Of a DNA stretch of 64,000 nt, positions 33,446 to 47,391 are shown piece after piece. Under the pieces are notes generated by a model, which made no database searches, was not told the origin of the DNA, and worked only from the letters and a program-made list of their open reading frames with translations. The position numbers and the translations under genes were made by a program. The DNA is from Ashinkailepas kermadecensis (Eukaryota > Arthropoda > Thecostraca > Neolepadidae): positions 62,001 through 126,000 of the forward strand of contig JAOTOM010005127.1 of NCBI GenBank assembly GCA_034440615.1, given 5' to 3'. The stretch's first letter is position 1. Every line of letters begins with the position of its first letter.

Positions 33446-34647
33446 AACGATCCCCCCCCCTCTCCCGAGACGGCACGGGTTAACACACCCACGGTGGGGA
33501 GGGGGGGAGGGGGGAAACCGTCACCCCGGCCGGTCTTTCAGGAATAGCTAACGAACCAAACAACGCAACAAGTTCAAACTTGGTGTAAGATATTATTCAG
33601 TGATTTGAGATGGTGTGTTAGACTTGTTGATTGATTATTTGGGTTTCAGGGCGCGCCGATCACCGGGTCATTTGGCGCCCAGGTGTGTAAAGCTTACGAG
33701 CATACGTCATGCCATGTTACTTGTTCTGGGTAGGCCAGAGGTCATCACTCGAAATGAATTCACGGTTCCTATCTTTTTAAAGGATCCTCCCATCATTATC
33801 ATCTATCATCCAATCTCACTGTCCCCGCCACCGTCGCTGGATAAACTCCGCATGAACTTGAGTTCGCAATTGAAATAAAACCATGAAACATGCAAAAACC
33901 AATCCTGTCATCCATAAGTCACTTACAATTATATGCATCAAAATAGCTTGATTTAACGTTCTTTCATCTTCACCTTCATGTTTGAAATAGAGTAATATTT
34001 AAAACTACTTTTCTAGCGAACAAATACCGATGCGCGTCGACCAGCGCGGCGAATAATCGTCTCAAATGCGTCGGACTGACTGACAATGAAAACAGGTCTT
34101 GACATGGTGTTTTCTTTTTATCTGACCCGGTGCCCCAATGTCCGCTCCAACGTGAGGATGGGCTCCTATCGCGGCATAAAATCAACCTTATGATGCCAAG
34201 CTCGACCACCTTTACAGATATCTAACTCTGTATTTTGTCACCTTTTGATATTAAGTTTTCAGGCATTATTGAGGTTATCGCATGATTCGATACACGTCAA
34301 GCGGCACATTTGCTGCCCAGAGGTTCGTGGGGCCGCCGAGCGGCGGCACGCAAAAATAAAGTTCTAGCTTTCAACAACACCACGCAACAACGGCTCTGCC
34401 ACGCCAAAATTGGTTCGGAGTAATTCGTGATTGTGGATGCATTATTTCCATTCAACGCCCAAAGCGTAATGCTTTTTTTAAAAAACAATATCGAGGGAGC
34501 CAGTCGGCCTCAGCGCCAATGGTGGCGGAAATCTTGCCAGGCGCATCGCCTATCTTCTCAAATATGAAAATCTGCCCGTAACCCATTAACGTAGCGTCGG
34601 GGCCCATTGACGTTCAGGGAATGGTTCCGCGCCCCGCCACAGCATGA

Positions 34648-34854
34648 GTGGCGGGCGGCCATTACGGCGGGCCGCGAGCCGCGGCCGACGCCGCCGGGGG
34701 CCTGCCGTTTAAGGCGGATGAAGAACAGAAAATAGTTCCGGAAGACAATGTGCAAAGTAATAATATGCGCAACATATCACTGCAAGTGGCGATTAAATTG
34801 ACGTCTGAAGGCAAGCTACCTTTAATAAATGCACTTCGAATCATATCTTATTGA
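34648..34854 (+). other. Unassigned short open frame
   Basis: 68 codons from GTG/ATG-type start to TGA, with a GC-rich first third (repeat-like GGCCGCG) and a protein-like second part EEQKIVPEDNVQSNNM, AIKLTSEGKLPLINALRI. No family was recognised. It could be a transposon relic. The surrounding 33450-35120 shows nothing else. Confidence 0.2.
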
Positions 34855-35129
34855 GACTAGTGAGCATCCGGGCACACTAGTGAGCATCCGGGCGCGCTGG
34901 TCGCTGGCGCAGATTCAGAGTTCTTGAATGGCATCAGGAGCGACCTGCTTTCTCTCTTTACTGGAGATCCCCGATGTCCGCATTAACATTGCGTCTGATG
35001 CCTAACGTGGCGACTAAAAGCCACGTCAACCCAATAATGGTGCACTTAGTCAGACACGACCTGCGCGCCGACAATGAGAAAACGCGGCATCAGTGGGCAC
35101 ACCGACCGAACCCATCAAAAGCCAACAAC

Positions 35130-35215
35130 GTAACACACCAGCAGAACCCATATACAGCCAATAACGGAAAACACCAGCAGAACCCATCAACAGCCAATAA
35201 CGGAACAACCAGAAA
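35130..35215. repeat. 30-bp repeat, CAGCAGAACCCATCAACAGC
   Basis: Three units of CAGCAGAACCCATCAACAGC plus CAATAACGGAA. Confidence 0.85.
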
Positions 35216-35509
35216 CTGTGCCACCAGCCAACGTCCCAACCAGCACGCGCACCGACAACCACATTCCACCACCACACAGCCGACGTCACGGCCACGTCGA
35301 ATTCATGTCACGTCTGCCGACCACGCTCGATCGAACGTCATGCATGACGTCACCACACGCAGGGAAGCAAACCCGCGCTCAATCGTTTAACACCTTTGAT
35401 ATTTTCGACTACCATTGTGGTCTGGTAGCTAAGTCAAAATTTCCATTCCGTTCATACATAACCTGGTTTGACCCGCCGGTCGCCACTGGCATCTCCTTTC
35501 CATCACATA

Positions 35510-35592
35510 TACGTCGTCGTACACGTCATCGTACACGTCATCGCACACGTCATCGTACACGTCGTCGTACACGTCATCGCGTACGTCATCGC
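35510..35592. repeat. 10-12-bp repeat, CGTACACGTCAT
   Basis: About eight units of CGTCATCGTACA; a related short array GACGGTACCCG lies at 35876-35950. Confidence 0.9.
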
Positions 35593-36164
35593 TGGTGCAC
35601 GGTCTGCCCCGGCTTGTTCTTGGGCAAGCCGGAGTCCTCCTCCTCCGGACTTGGGTCTTGGGCAAGCCGGGTCTTGGGTCCGAGGTGTTCTTGGGTCCGG
35701 TGCCACACCTGGCCGGAGCTGGCCAGCAGCTCCGGACAGCTGCTGGGACAGAGCTGCCGCGCACACACGCAGCTGCCCAGCCATCGAGCCAGACAACAGA
35801 CAAGAGACAGAGCAAAAGGCACGAGACAAGAGACGCGACGGCCGACCGTTTCACCCGCTTGCTGGCGTGGCGCCAGACGGTACCCAGACGGTACCCGGAC
35901 GGTACCCGGACGGTACCCAGACGGTACCCGGACGGTACCCGGACGGACGGACGGCCCCGCACACTCGGCCAACTCCGGCTCTTCCCAGCCTCTTCCCAGC
36001 CACCTCGTTGCTGCACGTGCACGAGCGCCACTCTACACGGCGCTGACCCTCACCTGGCGAACTCGTCGCGACGAGCACGTGGGGCCCACGGTCGGTGGCC
36101 GCGGGGTGAGGCACAGCACGTGCTGACCCTTCACGTCGGCCTCGTCTGCCGGCAGGCAACGGCT

Positions 36165-36895
36165 GGTCAGTGCTGGGCTGTGTTGGAGCGGAAGTACTGG
36201 GCTGTGTCGGAGCGACAGTACCGGACTGTGTCGGAGCGGCAGTACTGGGCTGTGTTGGAGCGGCAGCATTGGGTTGTGTCGGAGCGGCAGCATTGGGTTG
36301 TGTCGGAGCGGCAGTACCGGACTGTGTCGGAGCGTCAGTACTGTGCTGTGTCGGAGCGTCAGTACTGGGCTGTGTCGGAGCGTCAGTAGTGGGCTGTGTC
36401 GGAGCGGCAGTACCGGACTGTGTCGGAGCGTCAGTACTGGGCTGTGTCGGAGCGGCAGTACCGGACTGTGTCGGAGCGTCAGTAGTGGGCTGTGTCGGAG
36501 CGGCAGTACCGGACTGTGTCGGAGCGTCAGTACTGGGCTGTGTCGGAGCGGCAGTACCGGACTGTGTCGGAGCGTCAGTAGTGGGCTGTGTCGGAGCGGC
36601 AGTACCGGACTGTGTCGGAACGTCAGTAGTGGGCTGTGTCGGAGCGGCAGTACTGGGCTGTGTCGGAGCGGCAGTACCGGACTGTGTCGGAGCGTCAGTA
36701 CTGTGCTGTGTCGGAGCGTCAGTACTGGGCTGTGTCGGAGCGTCAGTACTGGGCTGTGTCGGAGCGGCAGTACCGGACTGTGTCGGAGCGTCAGTACTGG
36801 GCTGTGTCCGAGCGGCAGTACTGGGTTGTGTCGGAGGTCAGTACTGGGCTGTGTCGGAGCGTCAGTAGTGGGCTGTGTCGGAGCGGCGACATGTT
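36165..36895. repeat. 30-bp minisatellite, GTCGGAGCGGCAGTACTGGG
   Basis: About 24 units of GTCGGAGCGGCAGTACTGGG plus CTGTGT, in two main variants (GGCAGTACCGGACTG and GTCAGTACTGGGCTG) that alternate in blocks. The period of 30 keeps several frames open up to 300 codons on both strands; none is supported as a gene. Confidence 0.95.
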
Positions 36896-37378
36896 CAGGA
36901 ACATTCTTCAAGTGCAATAGCCACGAGACTGTTGTAGGGTGCAGAAATATCCACGACGAAATGGTACTCCAAGTGCATAGCATACACCATCACTGGGAAG
37001 GGAGAAGCACGAGTCAGCCCGACTGTCCTCGGCTCGGAACAGAGGAGGATATGCCAACCGACGCGCCTCTGGCGGATATGTCTGGAACTACCGTATGGGA
37101 GTACCGTACCGATACAATGCGGTGGACGGGGTGCGATGAACGGGATGAGATGCAATGAAGTAGCTGGCTGGACGTGCCCCGAGTCCAGGCACACTTTCAG
37201 CTACGATTAGTACCGAGCAAGCCTCCAAAGGACAAGAGTTGCGTCTGGGTCCACCGAAACCTTAACGAGTGCACACAGCACGTTTTCTTTTCTTTTTTTC
37301 TTATTTTTTCCCCTAAATCTTTAGCTGAGGCAAAGTGCCATCTGCTAGAGATTGTAGCACGTTTTCGGTCCGTGCCTT

Positions 37379-37404
37379 TTTTATATATATATATATATAT
37401 ATTT

Positions 37405-37476
<72 letters not shown>
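37379..37476. repeat. (TA)n microsatellite
   Basis: TA run with a T8 interruption. 36900-37370 and 37480-38230 show no supported gene. Confidence 0.97.
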
Positions 37477-38235
37477 CAGGAGACGTGGTTACGTTTCCAG
37501 CGCGGCAGCGTCAGATCGATGGGTGGAGGTATGTGGGTGTTGTTGTGTTGGGAACTATCGGTACTTCTTGTGCAGTGCCGGGCGCCCCTCTGGAGTCAAG
37601 CGTGCTGCCAGATCTGTGAGGTATGGCAGCGCAACTCTGGAAACATAAATAAGGAAAAAGGAATGAAGGGAAAGACCTTCAATGTCAGATCGATGGGTGA
37701 AGGTCTGTGGGTGCCAGTATGTGCCACACAGTGACATAGCAGACAAAAAACTGCACAGCATCTCCACGTTTTCAGTACCCCTCCGGCCGGCAACTCAAAA
37801 CCGTGACCCAATCAATTTTCTCGGGGACCGTCCTAGTCGATTGGTTACGATTTAAGTACTCAAGGACTGATTATTTCACCGCAGAATCCCGCTGGCCTTT
37901 CTGGACCAAAGACGAGGATGGGCTGCACACCCAGCGGGCATGTAGACAAGGCAGGCTAAGGCCGCTAAGAGATCAGCCGCTAAGACAAGACATGCTAAGA
38001 GCGGCTGGCATTGCGGTTCGTCCGAGGTCGGGCGACAGACGATGGGGCAGAGGCAAACACTGCCCGGTAATTTCTCCTTCTCCGCACGCTGTACTTGACC
38101 AGGGGTTGTGTAGCTGTTCGGGGGATTCAGGGACGGGTTTGGCACGCTGTAAGTTCCGGGCCTAAAGGGGTGGAGCCGGCCGGGGCAGAGAGCCGAACAG
38201 AATCTCGTCCGGCGTAGTAGGGACGCGCGACCAGC

Positions 38236-38385
38236 CTTGGGCACTCAGGCACTCAGGCACTCAGGCACTCCGGCACTCAGGCACTCAGACACTCCGGCAC
38301 TCAGGCACTCAGACACTCCGGCACTCAGGTACTCAGACACTCAGGCACTCAGGCACTCAGGCACTCAGGCACTCAGGCCTGGCTG
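38236..38385. repeat. 8-10-bp repeat, GGCACTCA
   Basis: About 17 units of GGCACTCAG or CCGGCACTCAGACACT. 38390-38930 has no supported feature. Confidence 0.93.
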
Positions 38386-38929
38386 CACGTTACGACGAGT
38401 TCCCCGTGAGGAATCGACTGACATAAGGTTAGGCAGGTCGGACATGCATACCAGAACACAAATATAAGCCCTTGCAGCTTGAAAGCGAACCGCATCATAG
38501 CATTAGGGTTTTAAGCAGGCGAGGAATGGAGCCAATAATGACAAAGCCAGCATTGATCGGTAGCCAATGGACATGTTTCACGTTATGGGTTTTGGTTGCG
38601 AAAATACGGTAATAATACTTCGTAGACAAAACTGAAATACTTTTGTCACAGGAGAAGCATTTACAGCATAATTTAATAATTTCACTTAGGGGTTGCTATC
38701 AATTTAAAAACCTTCTAGCAATGACGTCACACGCGTCGAGGTCTCAAAGCGTCCGAGCCTGAAACACACAGGGAACCACAAGGAATACGTTGGATTGTTT
38801 CATGCGAAGTTTTTCAACCGACTGGCGTCATGGATACTAAGGCGAGGGCTTGTGATACTGAAATGCTATCAATTTTAACGAAAATATGATGCTTCGAATG
38901 GTAGGTAATCTATTATGGTGGTAATACAG

Positions 38930-39357
38930 CAACCAGGGGGGTGCGCTCCAGCATTGTAGTCCAATAAAAAAGGGAGACGCTTGAGCCGTACCAATCAGCG
39001 TTTGACGACCTCCGTCGGTGGTGACAATGGTAAACAAACACATTTTGTCTTTAGTGCGGCGAAACCGGTGACATTCACACAAATACCAAATTTGTTTCCC
39101 TGTCAGCGGTGACATTGTGATAAAGTAGTATTAAAGACCAAGATTAAAGTAGCAAGAATGTCTTTGTAGAAAATTAGCACGAAAAAATGGAATAACACAT
39201 GACTAATAGCTTCCACAAGTTTTTCCCTACAGCCTTTACTATTGCCACGATCGGCGGAGATCGTCAAACGCTGATCGGTCGGCTCAAGTTTATAGAATTG
39301 ATGGTCCTCCCAAGCGTCTCCCTTTTTGGGAAGCGGAGCGTTCTACCTGGTGTTCTA
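38930..39357. mobile_element. Foldback MITE
   Basis: Two inverted arms of about 90 bp: left 38932-39025 (GGGAGACGCTTGAGCCG, ATCAGCGTTTGACGA, CTCCGTCGG) and right 39245-39357, its reverse complement (CGTCAAACGCTGATCGGTCG, GGCTCAAG, GCGTCTCCCTTTTT). Both ends finish in CCAGG/CCTGG next to GCGCTCC/GGAGCG. The 220-bp middle has no open frame. The target duplication is unclear. Confidence 0.8.
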
Positions 39358-39359
39358 TA

Positions 39360-41460
39360 GCCTTGACAGCAACTAACATTTTTGTTTCAAATCCGGCGCA
39401 AAGCGGTGCATACGAACAGCAAAAGCTTGTCCTGTGTTTTTTGGTAAAACGTGTTAAATAATGGAAAAAACAATGATATAAATTATGTGTGGCTCAGCTG
39501 AACAAACACCATGGTTTCCCCTCAGCAAAACAGAAGCTATTTATACCTAGTTCTATAATTAGCATTCCATAGTGGGGTAAACTGCAAGCTGCATCCCAAT
39601 GTCAGTACTTGATAAATGATCAATGAATGGCATGCCAAGTTTATTTTAATTTGTGAATATTGCAAATCTTACATCACATGATTGGAAAAATATATGGCCA
39701 AATACATAAAGATGCAGTTGAAGTGCATACGTGTATTATGATAGTTCGGCAGATGTCATAGCATACCTTCAAGCAGTATTGTGATGGAACAGAGTGGGTA
39801 AGATTCCTGCTCCAATTACTGCAATATATTGATGATGTCCATGGAGATATTGCAAAAAGGGACTGCTATCAAATGACAAATTGCCGGGATGATTTGGTAT
39901 ACGCTATGGATTTTAGACAAGGTACACATGTTTTCAGGTTGATCGTTACATGGAATGCCAGGCATGTTGTGGAATTTTAATTTGCTTCCTGGTATGGGCA
40001 TTTAGATTGTGCGTGTGTAGCAGTTCATGCAATCAATTATCAGTCAGTGTAGGCAGACATGATCAGCTGGTGTATTCACGAGACAAATGTTGCATACATT
40101 TTACCTGCCTGAAGCAAAGTGGTTATGTTTGGCTATGTCAAGTTTGGTTAGGTTTTTATCTTTAATTTTTTTTTTAAATCCTAACGAAAGTTTATGCCAT
40201 GTTACATTAGGTTTGGATTTTCGAGTATTTTTTTTAGAGCAGATAGTGCTTGAATTTGGTACATATTTTCCATTATTTTTTTCATGGGAGGTTAGGTTAG
40301 GCTATGGTACACTTTTCATTTCTTCATTATTTTTGTCCTATGTTACCCATTTCCAGGCCCACTTTTGGTGTTATTTTGCCAGCCAACTGATAAGTATGCA
40401 TTTGCAGAGAAAACAAGTAGCCACATCATGTTGACCACATTCATGAACATTGCAGTGGAGAAAAATCCAAGAATTGAAAAAATACCGTCACAGTTCCCAT
40501 CTTTGTACAAAGTATATTTTGGGGGAGCATTCACCAAAAATGGAAGATGAAATCGCCGTTTTCAAGCTAAAACTTGATGTGAAAAAGTCAATGTTCACAC
40601 TTCTGAGGAACGTATTCTGGTTCCAGTCTCCTCCTCATCCTTAGACGTGCCCACGCCTATCAAAATACTCGCACCCCTGTCTACCAGTGGCACATATACA
40701 TAGAAATGTTCCTCGCAGCAAGCGGGCCACTAGCAAAGATCAGCGGAATGTCTCGGCGTTCAAAATCCCTCGACAACGTCCTCATAATGTCCTCAACGTC
40801 CTCATAACGTCCTCAACGTCCTCATCTTGTCTGCCGTCAGGAGGCCGATAAACATTGCTTCTGGCTTATTTGCAGTTGCATTTGTATACATCGGCACAAA
40901 CAAGAATAATAGCGTCGTTTTCTACGATTCATTTGCCCCTGACGATCGGAAGTGATCCAAGCTAAAACTGTGTCGCGATTATTTCGAACTGGCAGCTTCC
41001 CAAATGGAAGATATAATGGGCGGCAGTCAAGCATCGCTGAGCTCTACAGATGTGACGTCACAAATAATTTGACCAATCATGAGGCGTGGCATTCTTAGGT
41101 GCTTCTTTAAATTATTTAAGTAAGTTAGTGATTTTTAGAAATAAATGAATGCCACCATCGTCTTTAAAATTAGAAATCACTAACTTGTGCAATGGACAAG
41201 TTTCGCTTTGGCACTTGGCGCTTTGGCACTTGGGCAATGGAACGCTTTGGCACTGATCAGCCCAAGCAGCGAGCAATGATCAGCCGTTGTGTGGGTTTGT
41301 GCATCGGTGGAGGGGCAATCACGGCAGCCACATTGAGGAGCAAGCAATTCAATTAACATGAAGAGAGTGCATGCGACTGCGGAATGTGAGCAACTGAAAA
41401 GAATGAATGTTTGATGAATGTATATAGATTGAAGGGGATGAATTAATGATTGAGCTGCCC
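39360..41460. other. AT-rich DNA, no supported gene
   Basis: The only protein-like frame is 40365-40547 (KIPSQFPSLYKVYFGGAF), unrecognised. TTAGG-like words (GAGGTTAGGTTAGG near 40290) occur, as is common in arthropod genomes. Confidence 0.4.
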
Positions 41461-41466
41461 AATGGA

Positions 41467-41698
<232 letters not shown>

Positions 41699-42939
41699 GG
41701 ATTCAAGGAGCAGCAGAAGCCGCTTGTGGCTTAGCACAGACTCCCATTTTGTGCGGTACCATTGCATAACAGTATGCTACTACTTGCACCAAGAAGCTAC
41801 AGCTGGCCACAAACCATTCGACCCCACGACAAGAAGGATGGAGGTATGCAAAATCCTCATGAATCTGCGGTGGCTACCAGCGGGGAAGTATCACAGATGA
41901 ACATATTGAAACAACTAATTTCATGGGAACAATGCATAAACATTCATTATTCTTCTATCACATTTTATCCATTCTCACTCAACACCGGGTACTCCCTTGC
42001 CTATGTGGTGCTCCAAAAACTTGAACCTCCCACAACATCTAAATGCATGTGCAGGAGATACATACATAGTGCACACGCCACCACAGGGCCTTATCTAAGG
42101 AATATTCACTAGGTGGTATTTCTTACTCATGCCTAATCAGTACAATAATGGCGTCAAAGGCGGATCTAGCCCTCCGGTTGGAGGGCGGGTGGGGGGGGGA
42201 CAACATCGGCGCCCTCCCCCCCCCACCCCCCCCCCAGTAGCGTACCCCGGGTTTGTGTCATGGAAGGGGCGAACGGAATTGGAGGGTGCCCAGCCTACTA
42301 CTATTTTAGACTTAAAGACATCGGATTTCGACCACTATTTTTCAAAGGGATCCGATAAATTTTAAAATAAAGCAATTAGTGACCGACTTACTTTTCCTGT
42401 GGAGAGAGGGGGGGGGGGAATCTATCACTATCGTTTCTGAGTTACTGGATTTCAACCCTAACTCCCCCATCCTTTTTGAAGGCGTTTCTTTTGGTATCCT
42501 TTGATGTCATCTCAGACTGCTGAAATCATACCTGAACATCTGTAACTTAAATTACACCTGTAACTCAAAAATGTTAACTTTTCCAAGTTCAGGCTCATAA
42601 CGCCCGGTCGCCGCTACGCCAACGTTCGTGCAGTGTACACCCGCCTTCCGCATTCAGCACATTCGCCACTATTCGTGCGATTCTACGGATTCTGTCAGGC
42701 CTACTCTGTTTTGCTAATTGCTACCACATAATAGTCTTGCTCCATATTTGGCGTGATGGAATCCTTCGTATGTGGTTGGCTGGCAAAATTCGATGATTAG
42801 TTCTCTTCTTCCCACATTTTCTGGTGGTTACGTAATCCGGATACCCGCAGAGCTCTGCACTGCATCTCTTTGGCTATATATGCTCCCAGATTGGCTACCG
42901 AACCGAGTCCCTGGCTCGGTGTTTTTGGTTTTTACCATT

Positions 42940-45000
42940 GGATTTTTCGTCGTTCACATGTGCTTTAGGGCTCCAGCCAATTTTCGTTAGAGGCCCGGCA
43001 CATTTTTGAGACCCCTGTTCTTGTTAGGATTGTGTTGCTTTTTGTGCACCGATGCATTTTGTTATGTACCGGCGCGTTTTCGAATACCCCGATGTGTTTA
43101 TTAGGTGTTTATTTTGGTCACAAAAGTGAACAAAAAGCCAAGAAGCGACATGTGTCGCTTCTGGCGAGCCCCAGTCTGTTTTTGAGGTCCTCATTCGGTC
43201 TTGTGGCCACTGTGTACTTTGAGGGCCACCGGTGTGTTTTTAGGGCTCCCAGCGTGTATATTTAGGGATGCAACACATGTTTGAATGCCCTGTCGCTTGT
43301 TTGCGAGAATCGGCGCGCTTTGGGGGGCCCGATGCCTTTTCGACCTCCTGTTGTACTCTTAGGGTTCTGTTGTGTTTATTTGGGGCCCTGACGCACATCT
43401 GTGGGGCCCCAGCACGACTTTTGGGGTCCCGGTGTGACTATTCGGTCCCAGGCGTGTGATTCTGGTTACCCGACGCCAGTTGTCTGCGCTCGGAGCGACT
43501 TTTGGGGACCTATTCTAAATTTGCTTAAAGTCCAAATCTCGGCCTTATTTTTTTTGGACACCTGGCTTCATGATTTTGCGTCCCGCCGCGAATTTTCGAG
43601 CTGCGGTACGTTTTTTTCCTGGGCCGCAAGCGATTTTTGAAGGCATCTGGTGCTATATTTGTGGTTTCAGAGCCATTGCCTGGCTCGTACATGTATTTTT
43701 TCAATCCCTCCTTAATTTGGAGGGATCCAGGTTTATCCTTTTCGGGTCCCGATTCTACTCTTTTGGGCCACGCTGTGTTATTTGAGGCCCTCGGCGCCCA
43801 TTTTTGGGGCCCCACCGGGAGCACGTGATACCTCGACACAAATTCTTGGGACTACCAACGGAAATTTTGGATCCCCGCGCGATATTGGGGCGGGGGGGAG
43901 GGGGTTCGCCAGAAGTTCTCGGGGCGCGTTGTACCTAGCTGCGGTCCCAGCGCGATTTTGGCGGGCCCCGGTACAAATTTTCCGACCCTGGCGCGTGTTT
44001 TCTGGAACTCGCTTCATTTATTTGGAGCCCTCTACGGGAACTCAGCGGGCCTAAATGCGAATTTTGGGGCCCCAGCGTAATTTTTTGGGACCCCGATGAG
44101 ATTCTTGGGACCCCATCCCTCTCAGGCTGGAGGGGAGCATTTTCTCCTTTGGTGCGCCACTGTGGCTGTTCACCGAGTTTTTTTTTCAGCCTCTGGCACC
44201 CTTCGGAATAGAAAGACCCTTTGGATAATTTTCTTTCTGGACCTGTTCTTAATGTTCCGGTGCTCGGGTTGATTCGATCGAGCCTCGGTGTGATTTTTGG
44301 GGGTAGAGATCTATTTCTTAAAGCCCCCTGTGCGATATTTTTCGGCCCCGGTACGATTCTTTGGGCTTCCGGTGCGATTTTTAGTCGGTGGCTCGGCACG
44401 TTTCTTTGCTGAGGCCCGACGGTTTTTTGGTGGACACCGACGCGATTTGTGAGGCCGCAGAGTGACATTCGGGGGAAAGAATTGATGTTTGGGAGGTCGG
44501 GGCGCTTTTGGCGCCCCGACGTGACCTTTTGGGCCACCAGTGTGATTCTCCAGAGCTGCGACGCGTTTTTTGTGTTTTTGTTTGGGGTGTGGGGCCCACT
44601 GCATTTTTTTGTCTTCGGCGTCATTTGCTGGGATCCCTACCTCGAGTTTTAGCAGCCTCTACTCGACACCCAACGTGATTTACAGGGGCCCCGGTGAGAC
44701 TTTTTGGGCTCTGAGCGCTATTTCGGGGGCGCCGACCCGACCTTTTGAGGCCCACAGCGTGATTTTCAGGGGCCCTGACGCAACAGTGGTCCCACATTTT
44801 GAGCCCCCAGCGTCTTTCTTCATGGTCACCAAACACTTTTTTGTGCCCACATTGCGATTTTCAGTGACCTCGGAGCGAATATTTTGGCTCGGCGGGATCT
44901 TTTATGGGGTCGGGCGTAATTTTTTCCGAACACCGTTGCGATTCTTGGGGGTTCCCACAACCTCTCAGTTTGTGGCGTGGAGGGGAGGGGCTACTGCAGC
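42940..45000. repeat. Degenerate satellite, about 32-bp period, TTTTGGGGCCCC
   Basis: Some 60 very diverged units of roughly GCGCGATTTTTGGGGCCCCG. The T run, the G run and CC keep a loose period of 30-35 bp. The many short open frames in it are meaningless. Confidence 0.85.
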
Positions 45001-45433
45001 GCTTACCCGGGAGAAAGTGGTAGTGTCGCCTGGGGGAGGAAAAACGATCAACATTCCACCACGTTACGCACCTTGCCTTTTTACAAAGGCATCTAGCTTC
45101 ATGTGTCTTCATTTTAGAAAACATCGAAGAAAAGGCCGCAAGTGAATTTAGCTATCGTCTCTTGTGTCATGCGGCCTGGCTCCCCGCTCCTCGGTGCTGT
45201 GCGTAAACGTCCAGAATGTCATGTTTCTGTGATACCACCATTGATGGACCCAATTGCTGGCTTTGTAGCATGCATTTTTTCACCGAAACATTTCACATTT
45301 AAGCCTTCCTCGTCGTTTTCACCTTAGTATAAGTGATGCCAACTTGCTACCATTTTTTTGATCGTGATAAAAATGCACCGTTCCAAGGAAAGATTTGCTT
45401 TGGTTGCTTTCTCGATCGAAGCTCCCTTTGACT

Positions 45434-45495
45434 AGGTGGGATTTTTTACTCCACTAGGTGGGATTTTTCACTCCACTAGATGGGATTTCACGGCA
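45434..45495. repeat. Short repeat, CCACTAGGTGGGATTTTTCACT
   Basis: Three units around CCACTAGGTGGGATTTTT just before an unassigned open frame. Confidence 0.85.
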
Positions 45496-45821
45496 TTAGG
45501 TCGGACGCAACCCACCTAGTTAACGCGTTAGAGGAGGCCCTGCGCCACAAATTCATTCCAGGTTGGAGAAAGGGTGGCCAGAACCAAACACAAAACCCAC
45601 GCGCCGCGCCCCCATACATCCCACACCCCGTCGACGGCAGAAACCTCCCTACAATTCCGTTCTACGTAAGCCAGGATGAAATTCGGAAAACACGTTAGGA
45701 AGCTCTTGCCATGGAGAGCATAGAGACACCACTTGCATTTCAAGCGATAATGAAATCACCAGAAGTCATGTTATGTCAATATATGGATCTTGACCTAAAT
45801 TCATGGAAATGGTTCAAATAA
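45480..45821 (+). pseudogene. Unassigned open frame interrupted by one stop
   Basis: One plus frame runs 114 codons from 45480 with a single TAG at 45696. It contains THLVNALEEALRHKFIPGW, PYIPHPVDGRNLPTIPFYVS, then after the stop LAMESIETPLAFQAIMKSPE and MDLDLNSWKWFK. Composition is protein-like and not repetitive. No family was recognised; it may be a decayed transposon or gene piece. Confidence 0.3.
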
Positions 45822-46389
45822 GGCAGAGCTTGTTTTCTTTTGGCGTTGCGTTTCAAGAAATACCATAGATGAATGCATTGATATTGATCACAGTAAACTA
45901 GGGTAAAACAGGATAGGTCAGGTCGGTTCAGAACAAGACTTCAAAACCAGCCTGCAAACTATGCATTTTAGACATATCGGGAAAATGCCTTTGTGATACC
46001 AAAATAGCCTACAGCTCATATCACAACTTATTTCTTCATTTGTAGTCATGCTGAAGCACTAAAAATTCATAATTGGTCAACCCAATGGCATGACCTTCAT
46101 CTTGCAGAATGGCCTGCAAAATATCAATATATACGTTTGGGTCCTTTCAACAAGCAAAAGGTGTGCATCTGTTTCACATCCTAAAATCCCAAGGTCAGGT
46201 CAGGTTCCGCCAGATAATCAGGTGAAGTAAGTCAAAGCATGAATACAGTGCATCACTTTTCCAATATGAAAATTGTGTTCCAAAAGACCTGGTTGATACT
46301 GAAACAACTCTTGTAAACTGTCCAGTTTCTGACAGCTCTAGGTCACTACAGGATAATGCATGGATTGTTCGGACAATCACGTCAGCCTT

Positions 46390-46825
46390 CGCATAAGTGT
46401 ACGTTGTGTGAGGTTAACCTCACATGGCATTTGGGGGTCAATCACACGTGACCTCTGGGGACTAACCCCACGTGGCATATAGGGCTTAACCCCACTGTCA
46501 TATCAGGGTTAAACCCCACGTGGTCTTTATGGGTTAACCCTCACATGGTATCTCGGCGTTAATCCCACGTGGCATTTGTGGGTTAACCACGCATGGCCCC
46601 ATGTGTTAACCCATGTGCATCTAGGGGTTAACTCCACGTGACATCTTGAGGTTAACACCACATGACCTCTAAGGGTTAATCCTCATGGCCTATTTGGGCT
46701 AACCCCAGGTGTCATCTAGGGATTAACCCCACGTAGCCTCTCGGGGTTAACCGGACGTGGCCTCCAGGGGTTAATCCCACGTGGCCTCTGGGGGTTAACC
46801 CCACGTAGCCTCTTGCATCCGTAGC
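46390..46825. repeat. 27-bp degenerate repeat, GGGGTTAACCCCACGTGGC
   Basis: About 16 units of GGGGTTAACCCCACGTGGC plus CTCT; the unit holds two palindromes (GGGGTTAACCCC and CCACGTGG). Confidence 0.9.
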
Positions 46826-46977
46826 AAGGTTGACGATATTAGCACATATGGAGTGGACATGGACGCATTGAGTGTTTGTATTCGGTGCATGTATTGTGTA
46901 GTTGTGCTTACTTGTTCTGCTATGAGGCCAGCAACAGCTTCCCCCGAATGTATCCTGCAATGACAGCAAGTCTGTCA

Positions 46978-47312
46978 AATACAGCAGACAGCAGACAGCA
47001 GACAGCAGACATCATACAGCGGACAACAGACATACAACAGACATCATACAGCAGACATACAACAGACCTCTGACATCAGACATCAGACATCAGACAGAGA
47101 CATCAGACAGCAGACATACAACAGACAACAGTCATCAGACATCAGACATCAGACAACAGACATCAGACAGCAGACAGCAGACATCATACAGCGGACAACA
47201 GACATACAACAGACATCATACAGCAGACATACAACAGACCTCTGACATCAGACATCAGACATCAGACAGCAGACATAGACATCAGACAGCAGACAGCAGA
47301 CAGCAGGTCAGA
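46978..47312. repeat. Short repeat, CAGACATCAGACAG
   Basis: Units of 7-8 bp (CAGACAG, CATCAGA, CATACAA) with a duplicated block: 46985-47100 resembles 47165-47275. Confidence 0.93.
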
Positions 47313-47391
47313 CAGGTGGCAGAAGGCAGCTGTCAGCGGCTGCGATTTGTTCAGCACGTTGCCAGACACGGACAGTGGAAGTCAATACTTC

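Noticed and set aside
36033..37158. Frames of about 300 codons on both strands
   Set aside because: Readings of a 30-bp minisatellite with period divisible by three.
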